Positions 9,609 through 18,141 of a stretch of 64,000 bases of DNA are shown piece by piece. This stretch comes from Legionella sp. Lineage in GTDB: Bacteria > Pseudomonadota > Gammaproteobacteria > Legionellales > Legionellaceae. The stretch is taken from positions 62,001-126,000 of the forward strand of contig JAUXWR010000504.1 in NCBI GenBank assembly GCA_030680075.1. The letters run 5' to 3'. Made by a program: the position numbers and the translations under genes. Position 1 is the stretch's first letter, and every line of letters begins with the position of its first letter. Under the pieces are notes generated by a model that worked only from the letters and a program-made list of their open reading frames with translations, was not told the DNA's origin and searched no databases.

Positions 9609-10012
9609 ATGTAGCCCGGATTAGCGCCAGCGTAATCCGGGTTATCGATGCACTGTGATGAAGCATTTCCCCGGATTACGCTGACGCTAATCCGGGCTAC
9701 GTACGATTTTTTATACCAAATATCCAGCCCCCAAACGGGAAAACCCAAGTCCATGTAGCCCGGATTAGCGCCAGCGTAATCCGGGTTATCGAAGCACCGG
9801 AGTGAAACATTTCACCGGATTACGCTGACGCTAATCCGGGCTACGAGCGATTTTTTATACCAAAAATCCAGCCTCCAAGAGACCGCCAAGTCTATGTAGC
9901 CCGGATTAGCGCTAGCGTAATCCGGGTTATCGAAGCACTGGGATGAAACATTTCTCCGGATTACGCTGACGTTAATCCGGGCTACGAGCGATTTTTTTAT
10001 ACCAAAAATCTT
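9609..10012. repeat. REP-like array: three tandem units of about 142 bp, each with two hairpins
   Basis: The motif GTAGCCCGGATTAGCG starts at 9611, 9755 and 9896, giving periods of 144 and 141 bp. In each unit a near-palindromic arm (CCCGGATTAGCG, short loop, CGTAATCCGGG) is followed about 55 bp later by an inverted second arm ending CTAATCCGGGCTAC, then by a linker containing a T-run and ATACCAAAAATC. The arms use the loop variants gcgccagcg and gctgacgc. The same core occurs at 24631-24930, 25059-25155 and 25807-25838 with a different loop. Organisation resembles REP/BIME elements; no REP-associated transposase lies in this window. Short frames across this region are artefacts of the repeat. 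Confidence 0.85.
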
Positions 10013-10156
10013 TAATCTGATACCGCTATGAAAGACGATTTCAGATAAAGTGCTATTAGACAACTAATTTAAGATGTTTGCCCTGACCAGGATAAGAGCT
10101 TGCGATTAAAAGCTGTGTTAGAATACGAAAATAACAACTATAAAAATAGCAAGCCT

Positions 10157-11170
10157 ATGCTGGAAAGTGATCGCTTAATTAGCGCGAATGTGGCCGTATC
10201 GTCAGAAGACGTTCTTGATCGCGCTATTCGCCCCTTGACCCTCAATGAATATATTGGTCAGGAAGCTGTTCAAAAACAAATGCGAATTTTTATTGATGCT
10301 GCGAAAAATCGCAACGATGCGCTTGATCATGTTTTGGTTTTTGGACCTCCAGGACTCGGGAAAACAACGCTTGCCTGTATTATTGCTCATGAAATGGGTG
10401 TTAATTTAAGGCAAACTTCAGGGCCCGTTCTTGAACGAGCCGGCGATATGGCGGCTATTTTAACCAATCTTGAAGAAAACGATGTGCTTTTTATTGATGA
10501 AATTCATCGACTAAGCCCCGTTATTGAAGAGATTCTTTACCCCGCCATGGAAGATTATAAGCTTGATATAATGATTGGCGAGGGGCCGAGTGCCCGCTCT
10601 ATAAAACTGGAATTACCTCCTTTTACGCTTATTGGTGCAACAACTCGTGCCGGATCGCTCACCTCTCCTCTACGAGACAGGTTTGGAATAGTACAGCGTC
10701 TTGAATTTTATTCACGAGAGGCGTTAACCCACATCGTTTCACGATCGGCAAGGTTGCTTAAAGTCGTGGCAGATGAAGAGGGTGCTCGTGAGATTGCCAT
10801 GCGCTCGCGTGGAACGCCTCGCATCGCCAATCGTCTGTTACGTCGTGTACGCGATTACGCAGAAGTATGTGGAGAAGGTAAAATCACGCGTAAGATGGCT
10901 GAGCTCGCCTTAAAAATGCTGGATGTTGATGAATATGGCCTGGATATCATGGATAGAAAATTATTGCAGGCAGTAATAGAGCGCTTTGCTGGAGGGCCTG
11001 TTGGCGTCGAGAGCATTGCTGCGGCAATAGGCGAAGAAAAGGGCACTATTGAAGATGTTATCGAACCCTATCTTATCCAGCAGGGTTTTTTAATGCGAAC
11101 ATCACGGGGCAGGATTGCCTCACCGCTTGCCTATGAGCATTTTGGCTTACAGCCAGTTGCCCATGAGTGA
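10157..11170 (+). CDS. ruvB: Holliday junction branch-migration helicase RuvB
   Basis: A 337-residue AAA+ ATPase with Walker [10 protein letters not shown] near residues 62-70, Walker [10 protein letters not shown] near 111, the sensor/arginine-finger stretch [19 protein letters not shown] near 156, and the C-terminal winged helix with [13 protein letters not shown]. RuvB hexamers drive branch migration with RuvA and hand junctions to RuvC. The frame extends upstream to a TTG at 10100, but the ATG at 10157 gives [10 protein letters not shown], the conserved RuvB start. ruvA and ruvC are not adjacent within the window; the upstream neighbour is the REP array. Confidence 0.97.
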   Translation: MLESDRLISANVAVSSEDVLDRAIRPLTLNEYIGQEAVQKQMRIFIDAAKNRNDALDHVLVFGPPGLGKTTLACIIAHEMGVNLRQTSGPVLERAGDMAAILTNLEENDVLFIDEIHRLSPVIEEILYPAMEDYKLDIMIGEGPSARSIKLELPPFTLIGATTRAGSLTSPLRDRFGIVQRLEFYSREALTHIVSRSARLLKVVADEEGAREIAMRSRGTPRIANRLLRRVRDYAEVCGEGKITRKMAELALKMLDVDEYGLDIMDRKLLQAVIERFAGGPVGVESIAAAIGEEKGTIEDVIEPYLIQQGFLMRTSRGRIASPLAYEHFGLQPVAHE

Positions 11171-11246
11171 TTCTCAAATTAAAAAACATTTCAGAGCATC
11201 TATAAAAGTGGTCGTCATTTCGCTAAAATGCGTGTATTGATGCCAG

Positions 11247-11252
11247 TATAAT
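11247..11252 (+). promoter_or_regulatory. Candidate -10 box of the tol operon
   Basis: A perfect TATAAT lies in the ruvB-tolQ gap and ends one base before an in-frame ATG at 11253. That placement would put the transcript start inside or after the ATG, which argues for the GTG at 11280 as the tolQ start. The -35 region (around 11224) is poor. Confidence 0.45.
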
Positions 11253-11279
11253 ATGACACACCAAATTGGAGGAATAAAC

Positions 11280-11954
11280 GTGGGAAGCCATGCAAGTGTA
11301 TTGGGTTATTTTATGCAGGCAGGTCTTGTCGTCAAGACTGTGATGCTGATTCTTCTTATTGCTTCGGTTATTTCCTGGACGCTTATTTTACAACGAGCCT
11401 GGTATTTTAAACTTAAAAAGCAACAATGCGATGCGTTTGCCAGACGGTTTTGGGAGAGTAGTGATTTAAGTAAACTTTATGCAGACATTGATAGTAATGC
11501 TGACAATAAACAAGGACTCGCTGCAATCTTTCATTCGGGATTTAAAGAATATATACGCTCACGCAAGCAAGGGGCATTATTTCTTGAGCCTATCCAGCGC
11601 GTTATGCAGATTAGCCATGCCAAAGAAGCAGAAGAGCTTGAACAGCACTTGCCTTTTTTTGCCTCAGTAGGTTCTATCGCGCCCTATATTGGGTTATTTG
11701 GCACAGTTTGGGGAATCATGACTTCCTTCCAGGCTTTAGGCCAGGCCTCCCAAGCCACTATTGCCATGGTAGCCCCCGGGATTTCCGAGGCGCTGGTGGC
11801 CACGGCTCTCGGCTTATTTACTGCTATTCCAGCCGTTATTGCCTACAACAGATATTCCACACGCGCTAACAGGTTATTGTCGCGATATGATTTGTTTCAA
11901 GATGAATTGGTCGCGTTGATTGAGCAACAGACAGCGGTTCCCGTCAGAGGATAA
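11280..11954 (+). CDS. tolQ: Tol-Pal proton-channel subunit TolQ
   Basis: A MotA/TolQ/ExbB-family inner-membrane protein of about 224 residues. The first helix lies near residues 15-35 (VVKTVMLILLIASVISWTLI); two more helices flank the conserved GTVWGIMTSFQALG and GISEALVATALGLFTAIPAVIAYN stretches, the usual three-helix arrangement. With TolR it forms the proton-driven motor that energises TolA during outer-membrane constriction. The start is set at GTG 11280 because GGAGG at 11268-11272 sits seven bases upstream; an ATG at 11253 would add nine residues but overlaps a TATAAT box. It is the first gene of tolQRAB, with only four bases to tolR. Confidence 0.93.
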   Translation: MGSHASVLGYFMQAGLVVKTVMLILLIASVISWTLILQRAWYFKLKKQQCDAFARRFWESSDLSKLYADIDSNADNKQGLAAIFHSGFKEYIRSRKQGALFLEPIQRVMQISHAKEAEELEQHLPFFASVGSIAPYIGLFGTVWGIMTSFQALGQASQATIAMVAPGISEALVATALGLFTAIPAVIAYNRYSTRANRLLSRYDLFQDELVALIEQQTAVPVRG

Positions 11955-11958
11955 AAAT

Positions 11959-12417
11959 ATGTTAAGAAAAAAGACGCAGGGCGCACGTCCCATTGCTGAT
12001 ATAAATGTTGTGCCTTATATCGATGTGATGTTGGTTTTGTTGGTCATTTTTATGATAACAGCTCCTATGTTGACTCAAGGCGTAACGGTTGATTTACCAA
12101 AAGCTGCGAGTGAAACGCTTAAAACTACAGACCGTGAGCCTATTATTGTTTCAGTAAATCAACAGGGAGACTTCTTCCTGAATATCCACTCACAACCTGA
12201 AAATCCGATTGCCCCTCAAGCATTGATGGTGCGAGTAGCTGCCGAGTTAGAGTTAGCTAAAGAGGCCAACCAAAAGCTTAATGTGCTGGTTAAAGGTGAT
12301 CAAGGGGTAGCTTACGGTAAAGTTGTGGCTGCAATGGGATTATTAAAACAAGCAGGAGCCGCCCAAGTGGGTTTAGTTACTGATTCCTCCAGTCAAGCTT
12401 CGGAGACTCAGGGATGA
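11959..12417 (+). CDS. tolR: Tol-Pal motor subunit TolR
   Basis: An ExbD/TolR-family protein of 152 residues with a short cytoplasmic N-terminus (KKTQGARPIADINVVPYIDVM), one transmembrane helix (VMLVLLVIFMITAP) that carries the proton-relay aspartate in the preceding YIDV, and a periplasmic domain. The frame opens further upstream at 11920 inside tolQ, but the ATG at 11959, with GAGG about nine bases before it, gives the expected TolR N-terminus. Its stop codon overlaps the tolA start in an ATGA, so coupling with tolA is likely. Confidence 0.93.
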   Translation: MLRKKTQGARPIADINVVPYIDVMLVLLVIFMITAPMLTQGVTVDLPKAASETLKTTDREPIIVSVNQQGDFFLNIHSQPENPIAPQALMVRVAAELELAKEANQKLNVLVKGDQGVAYGKVVAAMGLLKQAGAAQVGLVTDSSSQASETQG

Positions 12418-13370
12418 TTAATGATCAAAGTTACCGTAAGGCTTTTTTTGCCGCTGTTTTTTTTCATTTTTGCCTGGCTTTTATGTTGCTTTTTGAAGCA
12501 TCAAATCCGCGTCCCGTGTTAACACAGGAAACCCAAAATGAAGCAGGCGAAATAAAGCCGCTTAACGTTGCAGATAAACCTGAAGTGGAAATTATTAAAG
12601 CGGTGAGCGTAGATAACCAGGAGGTTATGAAAACGGTCAACCGCTTAAAAGAAGAGCGCGCGTCACAGCTTAAAGCGGAGCAATCAAGGCAACAGGCGTT
12701 GGCAAGACAGGCCGAAATGGCGCGAAAAGAAAGATTGCAAGAGCAACAACAGCTGGCAAAATTAAAAGATGAAGCCGCCAAAATCGCAATTGCCAGAAAA
12801 AAACAGATTGAAGAGGAACAAAAACGCCTAAAACAACTAGCCCTGCAAAAAGAGCAAGAGTCAAAGCGTATTGAAGAGCTAAAAAAGCAACAGCAAGCGT
12901 TGGAAAAGCAAAAACAGCAGGAAACCGAAAAACTCTCAGCACTTAAGAAAAAGCAGGCAGAACAACAAGCAAAGGATGCCAAAGAGCTGGCTGAAAAAGC
13001 GGAAGCCCAAAAAGTACAGCAACAAAAGGCAAATGCCGAGCAGGCCGCGCGCGATGCAGCACAAAAAGCTAAAATTGCGGGCGAAGTTGATAAATATAAG
13101 GCGCTGATTGTGAATGCAATAAGCCAGCGCTGGATACTGCCTGAGAATGTCGATAGAGGGCTATCTAGCCAGTTTAGAATAAGGCTGGCTCCCGATGGAG
13201 CAGTCCTTGAAGTAAGTTTGACGCGCAGCAGCGGGGATCCGATTTTAGACAGGTCAGCACAAACGGCAATTTATAAAGCATCACCATTGCCAGTACCTTC
13301 CGATCCGACAACATTTAGTTTGTTTCGTGATATTAGTTTAACGGTAAGACCAGAGAATGTTAGGGGGTAA
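12414..13370 (+). CDS. tolA: Tol-Pal energy transducer TolA
   Basis: A 318-residue TonB-like transducer with one N-terminal membrane helix ([19 protein letters not shown], about residues 10-28), a long Ala/Lys/Glu/Gln-rich helical stalk spanning about residues 60-220, and a compact C-terminal domain with [16 protein letters not shown] and [23 protein letters not shown], as in TolA/TonB domains. It spans the periplasm from TolQR to TolB or Pal. The start overlaps tolR by four bases and tolB follows two bases after its stop. The high-lysine stalk gives long false frames on the other strand, which are not genes. Confidence 0.93.
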   Translation: MINDQSYRKAFFAAVFFHFCLAFMLLFEASNPRPVLTQETQNEAGEIKPLNVADKPEVEIIKAVSVDNQEVMKTVNRLKEERASQLKAEQSRQQALARQAEMARKERLQEQQQLAKLKDEAAKIAIARKKQIEEEQKRLKQLALQKEQESKRIEELKKQQQALEKQKQQETEKLSALKKKQAEQQAKDAKELAEKAEAQKVQQQKANAEQAARDAAQKAKIAGEVDKYKALIVNAISQRWILPENVDRGLSSQFRIRLAPDGAVLEVSLTRSSGDPILDRSAQTAIYKASPLPVPSDPTTFSLFRDISLTVRPENVRG

Positions 13371-13372
13371 AT

Positions 13373-14641
13373 GTGTTTCTTAAGCGAATTTTAATTTTAT
13401 CATTGGCGTTATTTTCCAGTTTGAGTCACGCTCTTGATTTAGAATTAACCCAAGGGATTAATTCGGCATTACCTATTGCTATTAATTCTTTTGGTTTTGA
13501 TAGTGCAGGTCAAGAGCTAACCACTATTGTTAATAGTGATTTGCGCCTGTCAGGCCAGTTTAAAATCATTGCCAATCCTTATGGTTATGATGGTCAATCG
13601 TCTGTAACAGCGTGGCGGCAAGCAGGTGCTGACAGTTTGCTAACGGGGCAGGTAAGTAAAATCGGTTCAAATCGTTATGAGATAAGCTTTGAGCTTTTGG
13701 ATGCTGTAGCTCAAGGACGCTTGTTAATGAAAAAAAATTATCAAGTTAATGGCAATGAGGTACGTGCTCTCGCTCACCATATCAGTGATCTCGTCTATGA
13801 AAAACTGACGGGAGAACGCGGAGTCTTTTCAACACGAATTGCTTACATTCTGGTTCAACGAAGCGGCGGCAGATCGCGCTATTCACTTGAGGTAGCTGAT
13901 GCTGATGGCCATAATCCGCAAAGTCTTTTAGTTTCCTCTGAGCCAATTATGTCGCCATCCTGGTCACCCGATGGGAAACAAATTGCTTATGTATCATTTG
14001 AAAAGAAAAAAGCGCAAATATTTACGGTAGCAGTTGAAAGCGGTAAACGGCGACTGGTTACCGACTTTGTGGGGATTAATGGCGCGCCTGCGTGGTCTAT
14101 AGATGGAAGTCAGTTAGCGGTGGTGTTGTCTAAAAGTGGAAACCCCAAAATTTACAGCGTGGATTTATCAAATGGTAATTTGAAACAACTTACTTTTGGT
14201 GACGCCATCGATACTGAGCCACGATTTGCACCAGATGGCCGTTCATTGCTATTTACGTCAGGCCGCGGTGGTTCGCCGCAAGTGTATCGTCTGGGATTAG
14301 CTGATGGTGCTATTAGCCGGGTTACTTATGATGGTAAATATAATGCACGAGCCACATACACTCCTGACCAAAAGCATATAGTAATGCTGCATAAAGAAGA
14401 AGATAGTCGCTTTAATATTGGTGTCCAGGATGCAGGAAATGGTCGTGTAACACCACTTACATTTTCCTCACTGGATGAATCACCCTCCGTTTCACCAAAT
14501 GGGCGACTGATTTTGTATGCTACTCGCCACAATGATCAAGGTGTACTTGGAGTAGTCTCACTTGATGGGCGGATTCGTATGCGTTTGCCTGCTCGTGAAG
14601 GGGATGTGCAGGAACCAGCGTGGTCTCCTTATCTGGGATAA
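13373..14641 (+). CDS. tolB: Tol-Pal periplasmic beta-propeller protein TolB
   Basis: A 422-residue secreted protein with a signal peptide (lysine and arginine near the start, [14 protein letters not shown], cleavage near residue 20), an N-terminal TolB domain, and a C-terminal six-bladed propeller with repeated W/FSPDGxxIAY- and DxxPxxSPNG-like strands (for example [48 protein letters not shown]). It shuttles between Pal and TolA. Translation must start at GTG 13373, since the ATG two bases earlier is out of frame and stops quickly. No pal or cpoB gene follows; an unrelated nuclease comes next after 84 bp. Confidence 0.93.
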   Translation: MFLKRILILSLALFSSLSHALDLELTQGINSALPIAINSFGFDSAGQELTTIVNSDLRLSGQFKIIANPYGYDGQSSVTAWRQAGADSLLTGQVSKIGSNRYEISFELLDAVAQGRLLMKKNYQVNGNEVRALAHHISDLVYEKLTGERGVFSTRIAYILVQRSGGRSRYSLEVADADGHNPQSLLVSSEPIMSPSWSPDGKQIAYVSFEKKKAQIFTVAVESGKRRLVTDFVGINGAPAWSIDGSQLAVVLSKSGNPKIYSVDLSNGNLKQLTFGDAIDTEPRFAPDGRSLLFTSGRGGSPQVYRLGLADGAISRVTYDGKYNARATYTPDQKHIVMLHKEEDSRFNIGVQDAGNGRVTPLTFSSLDESPSVSPNGRLILYATRHNDQGVLGVVSLDGRIRMRLPAREGDVQEPAWSPYLG

Positions 14642-14725
14642 TATTTTTTTGAGTTTATAGTTATAATTACGCCGCAGTTTACTTGATGTCGCTCCGGTGA
14701 CATCAATGTCTTTATTTAGGGAGAG

Positions 14726-15571
14726 ATGTTGAAGACTTTTGCAACTCGTATTAGCGCAGGACTATTACTACTGATAATTAACACACATGCTTATAGCTGG
14801 AATAGTTTAGGTCACCGTCTGATAGCACAAATTGCCTACGATAATTTGAATAGCGACACAAAAAACCTTTATAATAATTATAACCATAATTTAGATAAGG
14901 TCTATGGCGCCAGAAATCTTGTTAATGCAGCGCCATGGCTTGATAGTTTACGATATCTAAACGAGTTATGGTTGCAGCCTATGCACTATATTGATATTCC
15001 CTTCTCGCGAGATGGAACAGCGCTTATTCAGCCAGATGCTACCAATGCAGTTTCTGCCATTGAAAAAGCCACCTCCGTTTTAAAAAATAAAAAGGCCTCA
15101 CCTTATGATAAGGGATTTAGTCTTCGTATTTTATTGCATGTAGTAGGCGATATTCACCAGCCAATGCATGGTGTTAGTGAGTTTAGTTCAAGGCATCCCG
15201 GTGGTGATATGGGTGGCAACCTTTTTCATCTAGCAGCAAATCCTGTGGGAACAAATTTGCATTCTTATTGGGATAATGCTGGTGGTTGGCTTAAAGGAAA
15301 GAAACACTATTCACGCACTAATCTAGCCAAACGCGCGAGCTCAATCGAGAAGCATTGGCCTTGCGATAGCTTCTCTATGGGAGTAAATCCCAAAAGATGG
15401 GCACATGAGTCTTATCAACTGGCAGTAAATAAAGCCTACACAATTAAGGTTGGACAAAAACCTTCAAAATCCTACCAGCGAATGGTGCGTCAGTTAAGCG
15501 AGCAACGAATTGCAATAGCAGGTTGCAGGTTGGCTTATTTACTCAATGAAGCTGCTGTAATGGATGTTTGA
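14726..15571 (+). CDS. Secreted S1/P1-type zinc nuclease
   Basis: A 281-residue S1/P1 nuclease-family protein with a signal peptide (about residues 1-24) ending so that a tryptophan (WNSLGHRLIAQIA) becomes the mature N-terminus, as needed for zinc binding by the terminal amine in this family. Other metal-ligand motifs are visible: GHRLIAQIA, the APWLDSLRY region, LLHVVGDIHQPMH, GGDMGGN and NLHSYWDN. Such enzymes cleave single-stranded nucleic acids and remove 3'-phosphates; in intracellular bacteria they could scavenge nucleotides in the host vacuole. ATG 14726 follows AGGGAGAG. It is probably monocistronic, as a short inverted repeat (TGATGTC/GACATCA near 14682) sits between it and tolB. Confidence 0.88.
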   Translation: MLKTFATRISAGLLLLIINTHAYSWNSLGHRLIAQIAYDNLNSDTKNLYNNYNHNLDKVYGARNLVNAAPWLDSLRYLNELWLQPMHYIDIPFSRDGTALIQPDATNAVSAIEKATSVLKNKKASPYDKGFSLRILLHVVGDIHQPMHGVSEFSSRHPGGDMGGNLFHLAANPVGTNLHSYWDNAGGWLKGKKHYSRTNLAKRASSIEKHWPCDSFSMGVNPKRWAHESYQLAVNKAYTIKVGQKPSKSYQRMVRQLSEQRIAIAGCRLAYLLNEAAVMDV

Positions 15572-15647
15572 TAACAACTAGGTATTGAGGGGTGGAGCAT
15601 CTATCAGCTCTGAGCGTGCAGATATCTATTGCTTGAATGGTAGTGGC

Positions 15648-16186
15648 AAAAAAATGCCGTCTTTGCGAACAAAGTGAAGCAATCCAGTGACTTGGAACGC
15701 TAATTAGCGCCTCTATTGCTCACAAAGGTCACTGGATTTGCTTCGTCTGCGACTCCTAACCAACTTCACAATTTGCACAAAATATTATCTATTAAAATGG
15801 TCGCCAGATCTCTAATCGGGCAACCAATGTAATGTAAACTCGCGAATCTTCTTCTCTGTCGTCCCGGAATTTAGAGAGACTTAACGAGCGCGCGAGTTTA
15901 GCCTCTCTTAATGTCCTGGATCTATTTTCAGGCTGGTACGAGGTATTAATCCTGACATTATGGCAAGCAATTGCCTGACAAGGTGCACGGAGTGGAATGG
16001 ATCCCGGACATAAGTAAGACTAGGTTCGCACGCTCACCAAGTTTTACTAAATTCCGGGACGACACGCATTAGAGCGTGCGTCACTCCTGGTAAGCTAGAA
16101 CGAGAGTGCTATACGTTTTCTGGATTTCATATACAAGCTCGCAAAGACGAGTTATTTACCCGCATTTAAAAATTTTCCTGTACAAA
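15648..16186. mobile_element. Interrupted copy of a ~180-bp MITE-like repeat
   Basis: The segment 15648-15755 (ATGCCGTCTTTGCGAAC through CTTCGTCTGCGACTC) and 16141-16186 (GCAAAGACGAGTTATTTACC through TCCTGTACAAA) together match the uninterrupted copy at 63444-63624, where GCGACTC runs straight into GCAAAGACGAG. The left terminal inverted repeat (TTTGTACAGGACAA) is missing here; the right one is kept. The element is therefore split by foreign sequence and truncated on the left. Confidence 0.75.
15756..16140. mobile_element. 385-bp insertion with long inverted repeats, nested in the MITE-like repeat
   Basis: This block sits exactly at the break in the repeat described for 15648-16186 and ends with CTC, the same three bases that precede it (15753-15755), suggesting a short target duplication. 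It contains a pair of imperfect inverted arms about 40 bp long: the left starts at 15858 with GTCGTCCCGGAATTTAG and the right ends at 16063 with the complement (CTAAATTCCGGGACGAC), enclosing 206 bp. No coding frame is visible, so it would be a non-autonomous element. Its true ends may be either the 385-bp block or the inner 206-bp palindromic part. Confidence 0.55.
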
Positions 16187-16301
16187 GGTGATTTTGCTTC
16201 GATTATTGGTAATTAAGATTATATTCAATCTGTTGTGCCTTTAAATTGGCGTGTTGGAAAAAGCATAAACACCGCTCTAACAACGCTATTAATCACATGT
16301 T

Positions 16302-16461
16302 TGACAGGGTATGCACAGACTTATCAACAGAAATTGTGGATAAGCCATATTTGTTACTAAAAGCCGATAAAAGTAAAAAGCCATAAGCAGTATGCATTTA
16401 ATCGTTTAATGTGGAATATAAATTGACAATGGTGTGATAACTGATAGAAAAAATATCCACA
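16302..16461. promoter_or_regulatory. DnaA-box cluster A
   Basis: Three DnaA-box-like nonamers: TTATCAACA at 16321-16329, a perfect TTATCCACA on the minus strand at 16335-16343, and ATATCCACA at 16453-16461. The first two lie in a 43-bp block (16302-16344) that recurs, with the same spacing, at 51680-51722. The DNA between the boxes is AT-rich. No dnaA, dnaN or gidA gene is nearby, so this is more likely a titration or regulatory site than the main origin. Confidence 0.5.
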
Positions 16462-16561
16462 GAACGGTTTGTTTGGGGTTTTGATGGGGGATCTACCCTA
16501 TCGCCCTGTCTGTGTGACCGGGCGGATGGGGGTAGAGCTGAAAGGAATTCTGACAGACGGT

Positions 16562-17938
16562 CTAACCGTGAAGGCTTTCATGCCGGGACTTGACTAAAAC
16601 ACCCTCTACATGCGCAATTTCCTTTAATCTTTCCATGCCAAGAGCCGCGTGTCCTGGGTATTCGTAAGGTCCTACCAATACAGAAGCCTCTTTTGGATAA
16701 ATCTGTAAGAAGGCCATAAAGCCCAGGCCTTTCAGGCGATTCACCAAGGCTACCGCATTGGCTTTATTTTTAAACTTACCAGCCGAAACATACCAGGGGA
16801 GTGATAAAGCCTTAGGGAAATAGTCTTGACCGACCACGGCCGTCGGCAAATTTTCCATATTATTTTCCAACTGCGCATGAAATAGCGGCTTATAGTTTGG
16901 ATATGGATAAGAGAGCCTGTCTAATTCAGATAAATTCGCTGATTCATCAGAGTTAACACTGGTCGTTGTATCTTCAGGCCAACTCCTGTTGATATAGGGC
17001 AGCAGTTCGCCAATAGTACTTTGAATTTGATAACGAGCCATTATTTCCGTGTTTTCCGCACGCGTAAAATCAACCTGAGTTTTATAAAATACTTTCTGCG
17101 CGTTTAATAAAGCACCAACTGCACTTTTCCCTGCTTTAAATCGTTCTTGATTTTCATCCCGGATATGATTGGTCATTGCCAGGCGTTTTCGCAGCGCGTT
17201 GAGCTTTAAACCCGCAACAGTCCAGTTAGCCCACGACATTCTAACGGATTTACTTAACTCAATGATGGACCGGTTTTTCACTTCATGTTTATCAAAATGA
17301 GATCCATAGCCTGCGGAAAAATGGGGGTAAATAGCCTTATTTTCATCAGGAAGATAATTGTTTAACCCTTGCTCAATTGCTTGCCCTACCGACAGAGGAA
17401 GATCGCTATTAGCTGGTATGCGTGGATAAATCAGTTGATTTGGCCACTTGCCTACCGTTTTTGCATATTTTTTCCTGGCGGCATGTAGATTTGCTTCAGC
17501 ACGAATTCTGTCAGCCTCGGCACGTGCCAAAGAGGTAGCTATAAGATTTAACTCAATTTTTTTAGCCCTGGTTCCTTTCTTCTGCTCTTTCACCATCAAA
17601 AGTATGGACCGATGTAAACGAAGATTAATTTGCGCCAATTCCAACAGTTTTTCTTGCTGAATAACTAACAAATATCGATTAACCACATCCAACGCCAAAT
17701 CCTCTGCAACGCCTGGCTTATTAATATTTTTTGAGGGCGTTTGAAATTTAAGCTGGTTAAAAAAATTGTCTTTTTCTATGGATGCACGCCCCCCGGTACT
17801 CTTTAAATCCAGAGACGGGGCTGAATTAACAATCAATTCGGGATTGTAAACCAGACGATGTTGTATCGCATCACTCAGCGTTTCTGCAAAAATTGGAAGC
17901 GTTGTAACCATAGCCACAATCGCAAGCGTTAACCTCAT
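16562..17938 (-). CDS. TolC-like outer-membrane efflux protein fused to a C-terminal SPOR domain
   Basis: A 458-residue secreted protein. A signal peptide (MRLTLAIVAMVTTLPIFA, cleavage before ETLSD) is followed by an outer-membrane-efflux region: long heptad-rich helices near 80-165 (LVIQQEKLLELAQINLRL) and near 240-310 (ERFKAGKSAVGALLNAQKVF), as in AggA/LapE-type TolC proteins. The last ~75 residues form a SPOR domain (WYVSAGKFKNKANAVALVNRL ... ASVLVGPY), a fold that binds denuded peptidoglycan at division sites. The ATG ending at 17938 is preferred over an upstream TTG because GAAAGG sits seven bases before it. The N-terminal efflux half is short, so channel function is uncertain. No ABC transporter or membrane-fusion gene is adjacent. 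The fusion is unusual. Confidence 0.8.
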   Translation of the reverse strand: MRLTLAIVAMVTTLPIFAETLSDAIQHRLVYNPELIVNSAPSLDLKSTGGRASIEKDNFFNQLKFQTPSKNINKPGVAEDLALDVVNRYLLVIQQEKLLELAQINLRLHRSILLMVKEQKKGTRAKKIELNLIATSLARAEADRIRAEANLHAARKKYAKTVGKWPNQLIYPRIPANSDLPLSVGQAIEQGLNNYLPDENKAIYPHFSAGYGSHFDKHEVKNRSIIELSKSVRMSWANWTVAGLKLNALRKRLAMTNHIRDENQERFKAGKSAVGALLNAQKVFYKTQVDFTRAENTEIMARYQIQSTIGELLPYINRSWPEDTTTSVNSDESANLSELDRLSYPYPNYKPLFHAQLENNMENLPTAVVGQDYFPKALSLPWYVSAGKFKNKANAVALVNRLKGLGFMAFLQIYPKEASVLVGPYEYPGHAALGMERLKEIAHVEGVLVKSRHESLHG

Positions 17939-18141
17939 ACGCGAACCTTTCAATATAATTTACCTAGTGGAGGCTGTTAACCTTTATTTTTTATTAGGGG
18001 GGATTTTACAGTACCCTTTTCCGGAGGTATAGCATTTCCAACCAATTAAATTAATCCAAAGCGCTTTTAACATCAATCGATTTTCGTATAAATTAGGGTT
18101 ACTCTATAGTGTTTTTATTTATTGCAACCTATTTGGACACC

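Larger units (their letters stand above)
15572..16561. other. 990-bp gene-free region with nested repeats and DnaA boxes
   Basis: No plausible gene lies here. The contents are a degenerate copy of a MITE-like element (15648-15755 plus 16141-16186), a 385-bp insertion that splits it (15756-16140), a DnaA-box cluster (16302-16461) and, just before the next gene, a stem of CTACCC...TCGCCC with GGGCGG...GGGTAG around 16493-16535 that could end transcription from the minus-strand gene. Confidence 0.7.

Noticed and set aside
9527..10063. Two short minus-strand frames in the ygfX-ruvB gap
   Set aside because: Both run through the REP array and encode only repeat sequence.
12464..12982. Long cysteine/serine-rich frames antisense to tolA
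   Set aside because: Shadows of the Lys/Gln/Glu-rich TolA stalk, a common artefact of biased codons.
16302..16461. Chromosomal oriC
   Set aside because: DnaA boxes are present but too few, and dnaA, dnaN, gidA and similar origin neighbours are absent; kept only as a DnaA-binding element.
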